Positions 1-11,762 of a stretch of 64,000 nucleotides of DNA are shown here, piece after piece. The position numbers were made by a program, and so were the translations under genes. The notes beneath the pieces were generated by a model. The model saw only the letters and a program-made list of their open reading frames with translations. It ran no database searches and was not told the origin of the DNA. The stretch is from Dendrophyllia cribrosa (Eukaryota; Cnidaria; Anthozoa; Scleractinia; Dendrophylliidae), in contig JAJLRJ010000014.1 of NCBI GenBank assembly GCA_024195265.1, positions 13,228,959 through 13,292,958 on the forward strand. Direction: 5' to 3'. Numbering within the stretch: the stretch's first letter is position 1; every line of letters begins with the position of its first letter.

Positions 1-1763
1 AAATAAACATACATATTGAACAGAATTTGCTATATTATTGTTTCGCAGGCCAACTTTATCCTTAATTTCAAACAATCATATAAATAATATCAGAGAAATC
101 AGTGTACTTCATTTTTGCGTGGAACATGGCAGTCTAAAATCATGTCAAAGGTTTATGACTCGCTGGATAAGTATTTCGAAAAAAAAAAACCTTTCGCAAA
201 TGCATTTATGTTTGTTAAAAACACGATAGTACAAAGTGCAGGTCAATTTTCTCTCAGGAACAAACGAGAGAGTGAAACACGCAAGCGTACGTGATAGGTA
301 GGCAAACTGTCACGCGTGCCCGCGCGTTTTGCTCGTTCGATTAATTAAATCACCAGTCTCTCTCTTCTTTGCAGAGACTCTTATTAGTATTAAAGAAATA
401 CCGAAAACAAATAAAGAATGAATAAGAAGGGAGCACGCGGGAAACGATGAGAAGAGATAAAAAGCCACACCCACATTCTCAATTCTCTCATGAGAATTCC
501 CTGCGCGCTCACTTTTTTCAACTCGTGTTGTGTTGTTTCAAAAGCGCATAAATAGTCGGACTGTAATTAAGTTTATATTTTATTGAGTCCCCACCGGCTG
601 TCAGTATGAATGTCCACTGCATTATTTATTCAACAATCTCAAAGCAAAGCTGGGCAAGTGTATGTTAACAGGTGGACTGCAAAACCTTGCTATTTAATTC
701 CAGTGAAAGTTAGTAACGACCTATAAAACCAGGCGATAAAAGCAACAATATAGCCACGTACACGGTTCATTTGCAAGGGATAACTTGATAACATAATTGA
801 CATAATTATTTAGTACACAATTCCACTTTTCTGCGGCGACTTTCTTATATTTATGTAACCTATCATTTTTAATTTAAACTCACATATTTTTAGCAAAATT
901 CATACTTTATTTGCTCTAACGTAATGAGAGTATGATATCTTTTAAAAGTAGAATATAGGCGACAGGACAATTTCAAGTTATCAAAACACTATTTTTTTAA
1001 ATCGTCGACAGCCAGAAGATCGCTTCTTCTTCATGCAAGTGATTTGTTTATTTAGAACTGACATAAAACAGACTCCAAAAAACTTAACGTAGAAGAGTCG
1101 TTCGGTCTTTAGTCAAATGTTATCTATTTAAATGAATAAAGCAGTAGAAGAGACCAAGAACGTTGAGTTTGCACAAAAAGATTGTGTGACTTGCAAGATC
1201 TAAGTGCAATAAGAATACAACAAAGAACTGGCGAAATCTGCTAAAAGTGCACGTCATATATTTTCGTCTAGCACGCTTGATTTTCACGGGCCAAACTAAA
1301 TATTTTTATATGATAAACAAGAAGAAATGCCCTTTCAAACGAGCCCTTTTACTACCTAGGTATTCATATATGGTAAAATTCAGTGTTTTAACGGAATAGC
1401 AAATATTGTATTTTTTACGCGGGTGAATATAAGAATAAAAAGTTTAGACCGACATGAAATATAGTTGGATAGCAAGTCTGAAGGATGTTTAACAAGTTGT
1501 GAAAAAATGAATGGATAAAAGGTTTTCGTTTTTGTTTACGAGCATTTTGAAAATGTACTAATTTGCATAATTTTTATCGGGACTTTGGACACGTTTAGGC
1601 TGATTTCGAACTTTTCTATTTTTGGCCAAAATAAAAATTCGCTGGAACTTTCGAATATCATTTATGAAAATAGTTTAATAAAAGGGTCTTTTCGGGGAAA
1701 TAAAAAACTGTTGCCGGATTCTTGATAGTTACTGACAACGGCTCTTAATATTTTAATTTCTGG
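1..1763. other. AT-rich non-coding stretch
   Basis: I see no open frame, repeat pair or RNA gene that I can support here. Candidate ATTAAA polyadenylation signals for the gene to the right lie on the minus strand at about 1752-1757 and 1674-1679, so the left part is probably 3' flank of that gene. Confidence 0.4.
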
Positions 1764-3209
1764 CTAAAAATGCAATTTCCAGCTCAGGAAATAATGTTTT
1801 GTTTCTGCAAATGGTACCAGATGAGTGTATACATTCTTTGCACTTTTTTGTGGTCCTCTGGGCCCCCACCCCTGCTTCTTGGAAATTTCCATTACCACCC
1901 ATGGAGGAGATATGGATATTTTTGTTTGAAAACGAAATTTTAATTGCATAGTTCCTATCTCTAAAGCAGGCCCAATTGAAACTGCTCCATCTTTCATCAA
2001 TAAGGTTGTCTGTTTTGAACCACTACCAGAACAGTTCCCTGAGGGTGAAAAATAATTATTATATATTGTATTTAGGATGCAAAGCTGTTGCCTAGCAGGT
2101 TCCCGGTAGCCTGGGACACTCAAGGTACTGTTTTTGGTGCCCAGTAAATGTTTTTCCTAACATTTAACATTTCTCAGGCTGGGCTCATAACTTCTCAGTT
2201 TTTGGCCTTGTGGGCTCCTTTAAATTTTTCTAAGGCTGAAGCCTTGAAATTTATTCACAAAATTCGCAATATGAACACTATTATTGGAGTATCAAAAGAT
2301 TCAACTTCATTTTTCTCATTTAAAATTAAAGTAAATATTCAAGACATACTGTCAGAAGAACAGCTTCTTTAGTAGACAAGTATTAAAATATTTGGTCATT
2401 GTAATATATATTCTTAGTCAATTATAGTACTTCATTTATAAGGTATCTGCACCTTAAAGTAAATGTGATGCACAATTTGCTATCACTTGTGAAATATAGA
2501 CCACATTTTTCAGATTTTTGTTTTATCCTACTATTATTTGGCAAGAATAATAATCAAACAAATGACAAGTTTGTTTACCTTTAACACTTCCCTTCTCATT
2601 TCTTGTAGTGTGCAGGGAATCTTTGGGCTGTGCAAAAAAAAAAGCAAAAACAATTAGGGTTTGCAAACAGATCAGTTTCAAAAACTTTTTCAAAAACTAA
2701 AGTATTATAAACATAAATCAGTGCAGACATACCTGATCGACGGATGTAGGTTGTGAAACATTTGGAGGTGGCTTCGACTGCAAAACATGCACTTGGATTT
2801 TATCCTTGTGTTCAATGTTTTGAATGGTAACATCGACCCACTCCCCCCAGTCTTCTTCATACTTTTGGAAAATTATCCGTGCTTCACTGTCCAGGCTAAA
2901 ACACTCTTTAACTTTTACAGCAACATCGTCATTTTGTTGAAGGTCTAGAACCTTACGACTTTCTTCGTTTTGAAATAAAACCTGTAGGAAATCAAAGAAG
3001 AGAACAGCTCATGACCTGACCTTTCCGCATCATTACCCATGCATACCATTTTAATTTCAATTGAAATTAAATGTAAATAATACATCCAAACAATAGAAAA
3101 CAAATTACTTAATTCAGATTGAATATCAATTGCAGTGGATGGTGAAGTAAAAGCATGATATGCCTGGATTCAAACCACTGTTACGTACCTTTCTTTCACC
3201 TTCCGCCAT
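1764..3209 (-). CDS. Spliced four-exon gene with N-terminal ubiquitin/PB1-like domain
   Basis: Four minus-strand exons fit together: 3189-3209 (ATG, MAEGERK, donor gtacgt), 2733-2981 (acceptor ctacag, donor gtatgt), 2579-2627 (long pyrimidine tract ending gcacag, donor gtaaac) and 1764-2038 (acceptor caccctcag). Phases are 0, 0 and 1, the junctions keep one frame, and the total is 594 nt, or 197 residues plus a TAG stop. The first 75 or so residues read like a beta-grasp (ubiquitin/PB1-like) domain such as those at the N-terminus of many cnidarian proteins of unknown function: alternating hydrophobic strands, VLDLQQNDDVAVKVKECF, then WGEWVDV. That family call is an inference. The rest has no domain I recognise. 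The last exon may continue by splicing to the left of the stop I chose; candidate donors lie near 1895-1905. It shows no frameshift or internal stop, unlike almost everything else here, so it is the best host-gene candidate on this side. Confidence 0.62.
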
Positions 3210-3600
3210 CTTGGAAGTTCCATGTGAAGTACTAGTGCCCAGTTCCCCTCTTGCCCGAGGTGGGGACGGGACCCGCGGTCGAAAACAGTCAAATGCACCA
3301 CCCCCAGGGGACAGCTTGTTGTTCAAAAGTGATTCGATGCCCCTATTTTCCCCCACCCTTCCCCGGGACCTGGGGGGTGGGGGTTTCAATTCACTGGTGC
3401 ATTTAAACACGAAGTTCTGGTATAAAAGGCTAAGCCCTTCCCCCAATTCGCGTCTCTGGTTTCGTTGGGAAGATATGGAGTAAAATAATTGCCTAATCAA
3501 ATATATTCCTTTTTATTTTTATTTTTTTTCTTGTATTCATAGCGGAGCACTCGCCGGGCCGAAGGCCCGGCTGTGCAGCCCCATACTCATAGAAGCAATG
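3210..3600 (-). promoter_or_regulatory. 5' flank of the spliced gene, GC-rich
   Basis: The 300 bp upstream of the start codon at 3209 are clearly richer in G and C than the surroundings, which would suit a promoter and 5' UTR. A perfect 8-bp hairpin, GCCGGGCC-GAA-GGCCCGGC, sits at 3553-3571. No TATA box or initiator is clear, and promoter function is inferred from position only. Confidence 0.25.
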
Positions 3601-5160
3601 CCGTCATTTTTCATGGTCATGGCTAGCGGAATGTTTAGCGGGCGCGTGTGTGCCCGCCGCCCTCCGTCACGCAGGACTAGCTCGCGGGCGCGCATGACGT
3701 CGCAAAACATGCGCGTACGACGTCATGTTGAAACCAAAGCGAGGCTTTTTTTTTTGCGCGGTTACACGGCCGAATGTCACGTCAGCTGGGAAAACACTTT
3801 GATGTTTTGCTGTGTTTACTGAGCGGAGAAAACGGTTTAAATTTGCATTTTTTCGTGGTTTGCTACTCAAGACAGGGATACTAATTAAGGGATACTCAGA
3901 AGCCGCTTTAGTGGAAAAAGAAGAGCTTTCAGGGATAAAATATTGCTTCAAGGAACTATATTCGTTTTTAGCAATGCGAGAGATGGGTTCGTTTTACGGA
4001 TTTCAGCACCAAAGTGGAGATTTAAAGAATTTCCAAGCACAGTAGTCGCCGGAGGGACTTAAAGGTAAAACAAATTTCATTTTTCGATGGGAATTTATCT
4101 TGATATCAATCTGTGATTGACTTTTTGTTTGTGTACTCGTTAGTTTTGGAGAATTGTTTTTAAACATGTAGCTTAAATTCAGTTGTATTAATTTCTTGAA
4201 TTTCATCGAAGACACGGCTCGGCCCCGATGCGCGTTTTGCGTTTTGCTTTTAAACATAAACTGATGGAGATTTGAATAAAATTTTTCGAAAGAAGATTGT
4301 GTTGTCCATTTTTATGTGTTTGTTCATTCATTACATAGATTGAAAAGCGATTTTATGTAAACAAAACAAGACTTAGATTTTATACTCGCGTCGCCTTATG
4401 CAAATATGTTTGTGTATTTTTGCAATTTGGATTTCCAAATCAGTTTCTCGGGCATTTTATGACAAGCAACAAGTGTATTTTATTCGGAAAATAGTCGTAA
4501 TAGTTATTCTAGACGGAGAAAAAGTTGTTTTTGTGAACTTTTGTACGGTCTAAATGTACTGTGCAGGCGGTCGGGTAACAAGCTTAAGCTTACTGTTTTT
4601 GAAAATTGCTAAAATTGAAAAATAGCCTGGTCGTCAATCTTAATTCCGACCTAAGTTAAGTTTCATCTTTGAGTTAAGCTTGTTCAGAGGGTCTTCAGAG
4701 GGCAACTCTGTTAGGTCAAGCCTAACTATATATATTAAGAAATACATCAAATGCTGTTTGTCTCTCTTTTATTTCACAATCTGACATTACAGGAATACGT
4801 CTAACGAAGATACGAATTTGACGAAAGCAAAAGATGGTGAACATTGCAATTCCGAAAGTAAACGTTGTTCTGCAATTCTGTGAGTAATTATTAGAGCCAG
4901 TAGGGCACTAGTCAAGAGGTCAGGGGTATGAGGTGGACATGTTAAAGAAATGACTTGAACCATTGATACACCTTGTTTTACAGATGCAGATAACAGTGGT
5001 CTTACTTAGGAAATGAAAGGTTTCTTGTGATATCTGAAGGGAGTGTTTGTTTTCAGTTCGAGATCCCTGATGGACTTTGACATCTGGAATTAGTGGCATG
5101 TTACTTATGTTACTGGGATTTACTTATGAACGTGACAAAAGGTTCATAGTGTTACGTGTC
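3601..5160. other. Intergenic stretch without supported genes
   Basis: The first part, to about 3730, is GC-rich with CpG-containing words (gcgggcgcgtgtgtgcccgccg), then AT-rich sequence follows. Short open frames occur on both strands but none has a recognisable motif or consistent splice borders. Confidence 0.3.
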
Positions 5161-5684
5161 TCTGAAATAAAGTGTTACAATGTAAAATGTGTGTGTCTGT
5201 CTTTCAGGTATTGTGTGGAGAATTGTTCGCCTCCCTAAACAGTTTTCCCCATATACATGCCAGAATAGTATACGTTCACGGTTTATTCACATTCACTCTC
5301 TCAGTTCTTACAGCAATCTCTCCTTTGATTTCGTGATCTCTCCTTTTTAAAATACACCGCATCCGATTAGATTACTCATACTACTAGAGTTATCTCTGAA
5401 CTACAGAAACCGCTAATGGACTATATGGCAAACTTATGCTAAAATAAACAGAAACGGCGGTAATTATCTTCAACGTTCAATCAATAGTTGTCACTTGACT
5501 CTTTTAACTAAAGACGATCATTAACATTAGTTTAGGGATACCATAAACTAGAACAAGATGTACTAGTGACTTCCATTGGCAGTTGTAATTTACAGTGGTT
5601 TACAGCTTTTCTTCATTTCAGTTTTAGCTACGTATAGCCTCTTGCTTTTGACTTCTAAAAAGTTTACTGCAATCTCAACTCATA
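5161..5684 (-). repeat. Left copy of a shared 3'-terminal segment (with about 300 bp extra)
   Basis: The segment starting TCTGAAATAAAGTG and ending ACTGCAATCTCA is repeated in direct orientation at 7121-7350. The match is about 47 bp, then a block here (about 5209-5520) with no counterpart in the other copy, then about 160 bp more of match. Boundaries are abrupt at both ends. On the minus strand each copy lies downstream of a coding unit (the RPA-like protein here, the Helentron helicase at 7121). This suits a common 3' terminus of related Helentron-like elements. Confidence 0.6.
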
Positions 5685-5883
5685 ACTTATACTGTAACTT
5701 ATAACTGTAACTTATAAGTGTAACTGTAACTGTATCTCAACGTTTTACTAATGTGAACCTGAACTGATGATTTGTTTCCAAAATATATAATAGAAGTGAT
5801 ATCCCAATATTTGGATTGTTTGTTTGAAATTATCAATAGTTCTTACTTTTCAATGTTTATTTGGTTGATGATGCCTCCTGTCT

Positions 5884-6961
5884 TTATTCCACTTGTGAAA
5901 TAACGAGACTGTCAACATCGTATGTTACGGAAATGTTCTCAACAAACAAAAGTTCTTCGGCAATGGTGCTTTCATCCATTGACAACACGTCATGTTTTAA
6001 AATGGATGCAAGTACTTCATCAGTCAAATGAAGCGTCTGCTCCTTCTCCGTGGTTTCTACTGTAACTGTGAGGAAAAGGCCCATTTCACACTTTTCTGCT
6101 TTCATGGTGCCGCATTTGTGGCAGTTTGCGATTCTTGAGCATGTAGTTTGCTGGATCTTTTTCGTGCATTTCGGACATCTTTGAAATTTGTCACATTTTG
6201 TGATGGCGGTGATCTCTTTGATAACGACTGTTTCCTTCGCTGATTTCTTGGTTTGGGAGATTTCAATTTTGGTGAATTGTTCATCGTTTATTTCTTTAAT
6301 TTCGGTCTTTAATGTTGTTGAAAGCTTCTTTCGTCCGGACCAGATGCGCACCAGCAAAGGACTCATTTGGTACGAGTGTCCTTCTATTACATTGTTGCTG
6401 TGTGTTTCCCACAGGTCAATTGGTATTGTTCCAGTGTGGTCGAGGATTGTCGCAGTTACCAAATTGAGCTTGTTTTTGGTAACTTTAGTCGGTTGTGTCA
6501 TATTTGCAATCTTTCCACGAACGGCTACTTTGTCCCACTCCTTCTTGCTGTTGAGGATTTCCAGCACGGACAATGGGTCTACTTCCTCCGTTTGGATTTC
6601 CGAATACTGGAATGCGTTTTCGGAAGGTTGTGGCACCGAGACGTATGTCATGTCGTTGACTACAATTTTCTCTCCGTTTTCAGTAAACGTGAAATCTGTC
6701 AGCTTAATCGGTGTTCTATTTGTTTGACTTTGGGTGAACAGCTGCCGTTTGTGTTTTGAATAAACGAGAGCTTCTTTCGTTTCTTTTTGCTGAGGTTTGC
6801 AGCGTAAAAGTGGAGTAATCCATGGTGTTTTTCCTGTTTCTCTTCTCGGGAGAAAGGTGATGTAGATAACCTATAATGCTACTGGTAGCTGGTCGTTTTA
6901 AACTCTTTCCAGACATTTTGGTTGCCGAAAACTTTGATACTGAAATGGGAACTTGACGCAC
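5884..6961 (-). pseudogene. RPA-like single-strand DNA-binding protein, Helentron-associated, frameshifted
   Basis: Two minus-strand frames make one protein. The N-terminal part reads from about 6961 to 6716 and is rich in Lys, Ser and Thr. The rest, about 275 residues, reads from about 6720 to 5884. A one-base shift near 6718 joins them. The second part looks like an RPA70-type OB-fold protein: a DPLSVLEIL/KVAVRGKIANM strand region, then TATILDHTGTIPIDLWE. A four-cysteine zinc ribbon follows (CPKC about 18 residues before CHKC), the arrangement seen in the third DNA-binding domain of RPA1. RPA-like proteins are carried by many Helitrons, and this one lies in the same orientation just downstream of a Helentron helicase, which supports that link. 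A host origin is less likely given the repeats on both sides. Confidence 0.6.
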
Positions 6962-7120
6962 GATGCGATGTCAAAGAAATGATCAAGTGGATCAAGTGTT
7001 CGCTTTTTAAAATGTCAGTAAACCACGTGTATTGTTTTTTACGGACGTATGTTATGATGTCAGATCACGCGTTATTGACAGCAAGGTCACGTGGATGAAA
7101 GGTCTCTCATTATTCCACAA

Positions 7121-7350
7121 TCTGAAATAAAGTGTTACAATGCAAAATGTGTGTGTCTGTCTTTCAGATATTGTCTCCCAGGTCTCATTAACATAAGTTT
7201 ATGGATACCATAAACTAGAACAAGATGTATTAGTGACTTTCATTTGCAGTTGTAATTTACAGTGGTTTAAAGGTTTTCTTCATTTCTTTCAGTTGTAGCT
7301 ATCTATAGCCTCTTGGTTTTGAGTTCTAAAAAGTTTACTGCAATCTCATT
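7121..7350 (-). repeat. Right copy of the shared 3'-terminal segment
   Basis: This copy matches 5161-5684 at both ends (TCTGAAATAAAG on one side, ACTGCAATCTCA on the other) with roughly 90% identity by eye and lacks the 300-bp block. It lies 100 bp downstream of the Helentron endonuclease domain on the minus strand, so it is probably the 3' end of that element. Confidence 0.55.
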
Positions 7351-7450
7351 TAGAAATGTTTTCTTAGAAAATGAAGACTAATAATGTGAATTAGTAGTTT
7401 TTCAGGGATATAATAATTTAAATTAAACATGGCTTTTTGTAGTCATACTT

Positions 7451-8590
7451 TTAGTGGATTGTTATTTTTACGGCATCGTGATCTGAGTAATTAACATTTT
7501 CTTTAGTACAAATGGCTAAACTTGAATATTTATCAGTAGGGTGGTCTTGTCTGTGGAGTGCATAAGGGTGTAGAGTTTCTCTGATTGTATTATCTGAGTG
7601 GTACGATAGTAGTTGAGTTTCTGTTAGGGCTAAGATATCACACTTTGTGATACTTTTATCATGCTTGATGTCAATACTATGTTTTGTTAGGGAACGTATA
7701 TTCAAGAGACCTACTTGAAGGTTTTGAGCATCATTTATTGTGGAACAACTAGATGGAGTATCAGCTTGTTGTCGTAATTTGTCATATTCTGCATGTACTT
7801 TTGGATTGGTTCTAATGTGTTTGTTTTCCAATTGTCCAATCACATGCAATCCTTGTAAAGATCTTGCTCTACTTAAGGCTACATAAATTTGTCCATAGTT
7901 GAAATGGTTTTGCCTATGTAGGTCAAAGCACACTACAATCTCATTAACTGTCAATCCTTGAACTTTGTGTACAGTGCAGGCCCATGATAGGGTGATGGGA
8001 AATTGCATTCTTTGTATTTCTGGAGAAGATGGTTTCCCCTGTCTAACTTTAATTCTAGTTAGTACTGGTTGAATTGGTACAACACTATTTTCTCTAGCAT
8101 ATTTATCTGCCCATTTTTCTATAGCTGTGATACCTGCTTGTGGGTCATCAAATTTAATATATATAACAGATGGGTTGTTTGTGTTTTTATTTACAGCTAT
8201 TTTTTTAATGGTACCCATCTGTCCATTGATAAGTCTATCATTGATATCTATATTTGTGGTAAGCATCACTCTGCAATTTTCTTTCACCAAAATTTCTGAG
8301 TCCAGGCCACCTGTTTCTGATCTTCCTCTTGCTAACGCTTTATCAATATCTTGTTTTGAAACATTCGATGGATAATGATCTGTGGCTTTCAGTTTGTGTA
8401 GAGGTGTTGTTAAATGTTCAAGGTGTTTATTGTTATGTTGATCTACAGGAGCATTTTCAGCAAAGATATGCAATGCATGTGCTGGATAATCAATATCTGT
8501 CGTATTCACCAACCTTGACTGTATACATTGAATATCTCTCTCATTATGTGAGGCAATTCTGATTCTATTTAATAACTCTGTGAATGGTTG
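7451..8590 (-). pseudogene. PIF1 helicase C-terminal half fused to a truncated EEP endonuclease
   Basis: Frame of about 375 residues. The helicase part keeps MLTTNIDINDRLINGQMGT (motif IV region) and WACTVHKVQGLT followed by QIYVALSRAR, the SF1B motifs V and VI that couple ATP hydrolysis to unwinding. After about 270 residues comes VGLLNIRSLTKH...CDILALTETQLL, the start of an EEP (APE-like) nuclease with its catalytic Glu. The final YSDHDAVKITI is the closing SDH motif of that fold. Only about 100 residues lie between start and end where about 200 are usual, and the GDFN-type central motif is missing, so the nuclease has an internal deletion. Upstream sequence to 8590 (KDDQPFTELLNRI) is in the same frame; a shift near 8598 separates it from the preceding piece. 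Confidence 0.82.
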
Positions 8591-9567
8591 ATCATCTTTA
8601 AGTTAGCTCTATCATCTTAAAAACAAACCAAGGATGGCACAAATTGTGAACAGGGTTTTTATACTCCTCAAATACAGGTTTCCTACGAATAGGTGGAAGT
8701 TGATACAAATCTCCTACAGCAATAATACTAAGTCCTGCAAAGAGCTGGTTGTTTGGTGTAGCAAATATTTCTTTTAATCGTCGGTGAATGTGCAGTAGAG
8801 TAGTATTTGCTACCATTGAAATTTCATCAATAATTGCTAGTTTCAAATCTGAATGTGTGATTCTTATTTGTGTTCTTTTTTGGTCTGACATTGGTGGAAG
8901 ATTGTCACCTGATTCTTTAGGGATTACTAATGCAATATTTATTGTAGTACCATTAATGTTGATAGCTGCAACACCTGTTGGAGCCATTAGCAATACAGTT
9001 GGTTTCAGGATTACTTTTTGCATGTCTAAATGTTTTTGTAACAGTATGATATATTGAGTTAATAAGATGTGATTTGCCAGCACCTCCACCTCCTGTTAGG
9101 AACATATAGATTGGTTGTAGTTCAATTTGTTTTAAGCTATTCAAGTTTTTAACTTTGTTTCTACACCAGGACAGTCCTTTATCATATGCATAGCGTTGCC
9201 GAGTGTTTAATGATCTTACACTTTGACGAAGGTCATTATCAGAAATGTCTAATGGCTGAGTGTATGATGTTATTGCACCTCCAGAGGTTTGTCCATTTGA
9301 TACAACTGGTTGACCAAGATGTTCTGGTAGTTGGTTATTAAATGATTCAGTATTGTTCGAATCATCTTTTATTTGTGACTGTAAATCTTCATTTTCTTGA
9401 TCATTCATAGTATTGTATGAATGCAGTAGGCTAAGGTCATTTTTCCTTAGTATATCAAGTGCTTCTGTGACAGCATCATAATCTGGTTCAATTGTTTCTC
9501 TGATGTTGTACCATAGATTGCACATCAGGTTCATAAAATTTTGACATGTAAGTTTGTTCTGTTCCAA
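8591..9567 (-). pseudogene. PIF1 helicase N-terminal half (Walker A and B)
   Basis: Two overlapping minus-strand frames carry the nucleotide-binding half of the helicase. The first (9567-8990) ends with FLTGGGGAGKSHLI, a textbook Walker A for PIF1. The second (about 9050-8598) has APTGVAAININGTTI (motif Ia), LAIIDEISMV (Walker B) and GDLYQLPPI (motif III). A frameshift near 8990-9040 separates them, and another near 8598 separates this part from motifs IV-VI. The first 120 residues are acidic and Asn/Gln-rich, a linker between Rep and helicase. The enzyme would unwind donor DNA during rolling-circle transposition; this copy cannot be translated as one chain. Confidence 0.82.
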
Positions 9568-10740
9568 TGAGGTCAGTTTCTTGTCTCCATGGATAGTAAA
9601 GCATGAGGAGGTGGTGAAAATATTGTTCAGGTTCTTTTGTCTTATTTGGAGTGTGATATCTAATGACAGCTTTTACTTTCCTGCATTTCATTACTTCTTT
9701 GTTATTCAACAATATTATCTTTTCTGGGAGGGAAGATGAGTCATCATTTGTATTTTGATATTGCTGTGTAATGATGTCATCAGTGAGAATTTCTGGTTGA
9801 GCATCTATTGTTTCAGATACATCAGTTTTATAGTCTTTGTAGTAGTAAGCTACAAACTCAGCTAGACACATGTTATTTACTGATTGAATATTGTTGGGTC
9901 TTATGCTATAACGTTCAGTGATATTTGATTTATAGATGTCTGTACTATCATCCTCTAATTCATCAAGTTCTTGTTGACTCTTTGTTACTCTTAATCTCTT
10001 GTCTGGTAGGCCTGTGCTAATGAAAATTGTCTTTGGAAAGATCTTTCTCAACCAAAGTTCAGGCATACATCTGTAAACACACTCTTGTGAGCTTACTTCT
10101 CTAGTAGATAGAAATGCAGCACCAATTTTTCTCAATCCACCTTTAACACTTAGATTTGTTTCTCTTGCTTCTTTTGCAACATTCATAATAGCTTGTGAAC
10201 ATTCAGTCTCAGTTTTAGTAAAATATGAACATACATATGTAATGCATTTATAATGGTTGAAAAGAGGTTGTAAATCCACATTGGCAGCAAATCCTTTCAT
10301 ACCAGCAATGAAGTAGTTGTTAATAAAACAGCTGTCTAAAGGTCTTTTTAAATGTAATTCAGAATCAGCTGATACTGAGAGAGCCCATTCATAGTCCTGT
10401 TTACTAATACCAACACTTTTGAATATGTCTTCTTGGCCTAAAGTAGGATTGTATTGTTGTATGTTTGGATTGAGGACTTCATCAATTTTCTGTTTTACTA
10501 GAGAAAGAATTTCTTTTCTTCTTTTCAATGCAGCTGCTTTTATCTCTTCATCCAAATCATGAGGTAAAGGTTCAGCTACAATAGTGCTGTCTGTGAAAAA
10601 CTGCCCAAAATTAAATCTGCATGCAATATTTTTATATTTTCTACATGATTTGCCATGAGCATGTGTTTGGTATTTTTTTTATTAATTCATGCAATTCACT
10701 GTCAGTATCTTTATCTGGTAAGTATGCTTGGACGTGTTGG
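9488..10740 (-). pseudogene. Helentron Rep C-terminal and Rep-helicase linker region
   Basis: From about 10740 the frame reads QNYKDYVDQHVQAYLPD, the Rep tyrosine motif (two Tyr spaced YxxY, the nucleophiles of HUH Y2 nucleases). KYQTHAHGKSCRK...CRFNFGQFF follows, the conserved His/Cys zinc segment after Rep. An open frame from 10555 to 9488 (355 residues) then covers DLQPLFNHYKCITYVCSYF, KGGLRKIGAAFLSTREVSSQ and RCMPELWL, which are hallmarks of the Helitron segment between Rep and helicase. It overlaps the helicase frame near 9.5 kb. Small shifts near 10.67 and 10.74 kb break continuity with the HUH motif upstream. Confidence 0.8.
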
Positions 10741-10741
10741 T

Positions 10742-10999
10742 CTACATAGTCTTTATAGTTTTGCTTAGTCTCGTGTGTTCAAGTTTGGGGCAGTCAGATG
10801 TCCATATTAATGCATGTAGGTGAGGAGAACCTCTCATTTGAAATTCTATACGAAGAGCATAATATACTATCTTTCCAATTGGGTGTGCATTAGTTAGTAA
10901 AATTTCATTCTCAAACTCATTAATTATGCATGCAGTGGAGAGCCAATCAATGAGGGATATTTTGGTCAGGTGGATGAATCTTGATACCCAATGAAACAC
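10742..10999 (-). pseudogene. Helentron Rep HUH nuclease core
   Basis: The segment reads IGKIVYYALRIEFQ then RGSPHLHALIW. The HLH triad is the HUH-type metal-binding motif that positions the catalytic tyrosines for nicking single-stranded DNA. Its upstream neighbour, HFQYRVETFF at about 11905-11934, is normally followed within a few dozen residues by this motif. Here about 900 bp of foreign sequence separates them. The first 30 residues of this frame (FHWVSRFIHLTK) do not look like Rep and may be damaged sequence at the insertion border. Confidence 0.8.
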
Positions 11000-11149
11000 C
11001 AGATAAAGATCTCACCGTGTTTCATCTGAGATCAAACATGTTTTTTATCTGAGATCAAACACTTGCATTTTAATGAGGTTTTTATTCATAATACAACTCG
11101 TACATTGTTAAACATGCGCTCAAAATTCTTAAAGATAGTTAAACTTGAT

Positions 11150-11512
11150 TTAACGTCGGATACCACAAACCATTCCGTAAACAGTTTTCGCGGGATATCT
11201 CTCACCGGTCTTCTTAGCCACTTCCATAACAAATTTACTAAGCCAATAATTTAAGCTCAGCGCGTCCATTTCTTCGAGTCTTGTAGAGAGCGTCGAGACT
11301 TTATGCAAGTCATAATCCTTGAAAAGGCCTCCTGGATCTAAAACGGGCGCTTTAATCGTCCGAGCAAATTGCCATTCACTAAAACTCGACAGGGCCCATT
11401 TGTTCTTATACTTCGTTGATAGGGGGACAGCTTTCTCCACTAAGTCTTCTTCTTCGCATGACGTTCTCGGCTCTCGAAACCTTACAGCTTTCGGCGCACC
11501 TTCTTCAGACAT
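11150..11512 (-). pseudogene. N-terminal arm-binding domain fragment of a Crypton/DUF3504-type recombinase
   Basis: A 120-residue frame with a good ATG. Its middle reads KYKNKWALSSFSEWQFAR, and its second half MDALSLNYWLSKFVMEVAKK then YPAKTVYGMVCGIRR. This pattern (helix with conserved Trp, then L..L..WL.+FV.E...K.G..Y...T+Y.+..GI.R) is that of the SAM-like N-terminal domain before Crypton-type tyrosine recombinases and their domesticated relatives (ZMYM/KCTD1/QRICH1, DUF3504). The catalytic domain is missing: the frame stops at 11150 and what follows on the minus strand is the Helentron Rep. It is either a truncated Crypton or a short non-autonomous derivative. Confidence 0.55.
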
Positions 11513-11762
11513 GGTCGGACGCCAACTGTGATCAACAACAAGTCCTCATGCATATAAACGTGTTTTTTCGGCAAAGCGCAAAAAAATTATCACTGAATAA
11601 TTTATCATTGTTTGCTTTGAGAAACATGTCACCGCATAATTTCCTATTGTTTCATTTGAGAAGACATGTCAAAAACTCGGGATTTTTGCTTCCTTTTGTT
11701 CTTTTCTTTTCTTTTTCTATTTTGTTTGCAATTAGGCGCCGATTGAGAAGCTATATCAAAAA

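Noticed and set aside
3126..3500. A 124-codon minus-strand frame over the GC-rich 5' flank
   Set aside because: It overlaps a true first exon only at MAEGERK and otherwise has no motif; a similar frame exists on the other strand, as expected in GC-rich DNA.
5161..7350. The direct repeats flanking the RPA-like gene as LTRs of a retrovirus-like element
   Set aside because: There is no Gag, Pol, primer-binding site or polypurine tract between them, and the repeats do not start and end with TG/CA; shared Helentron ends explain them better.
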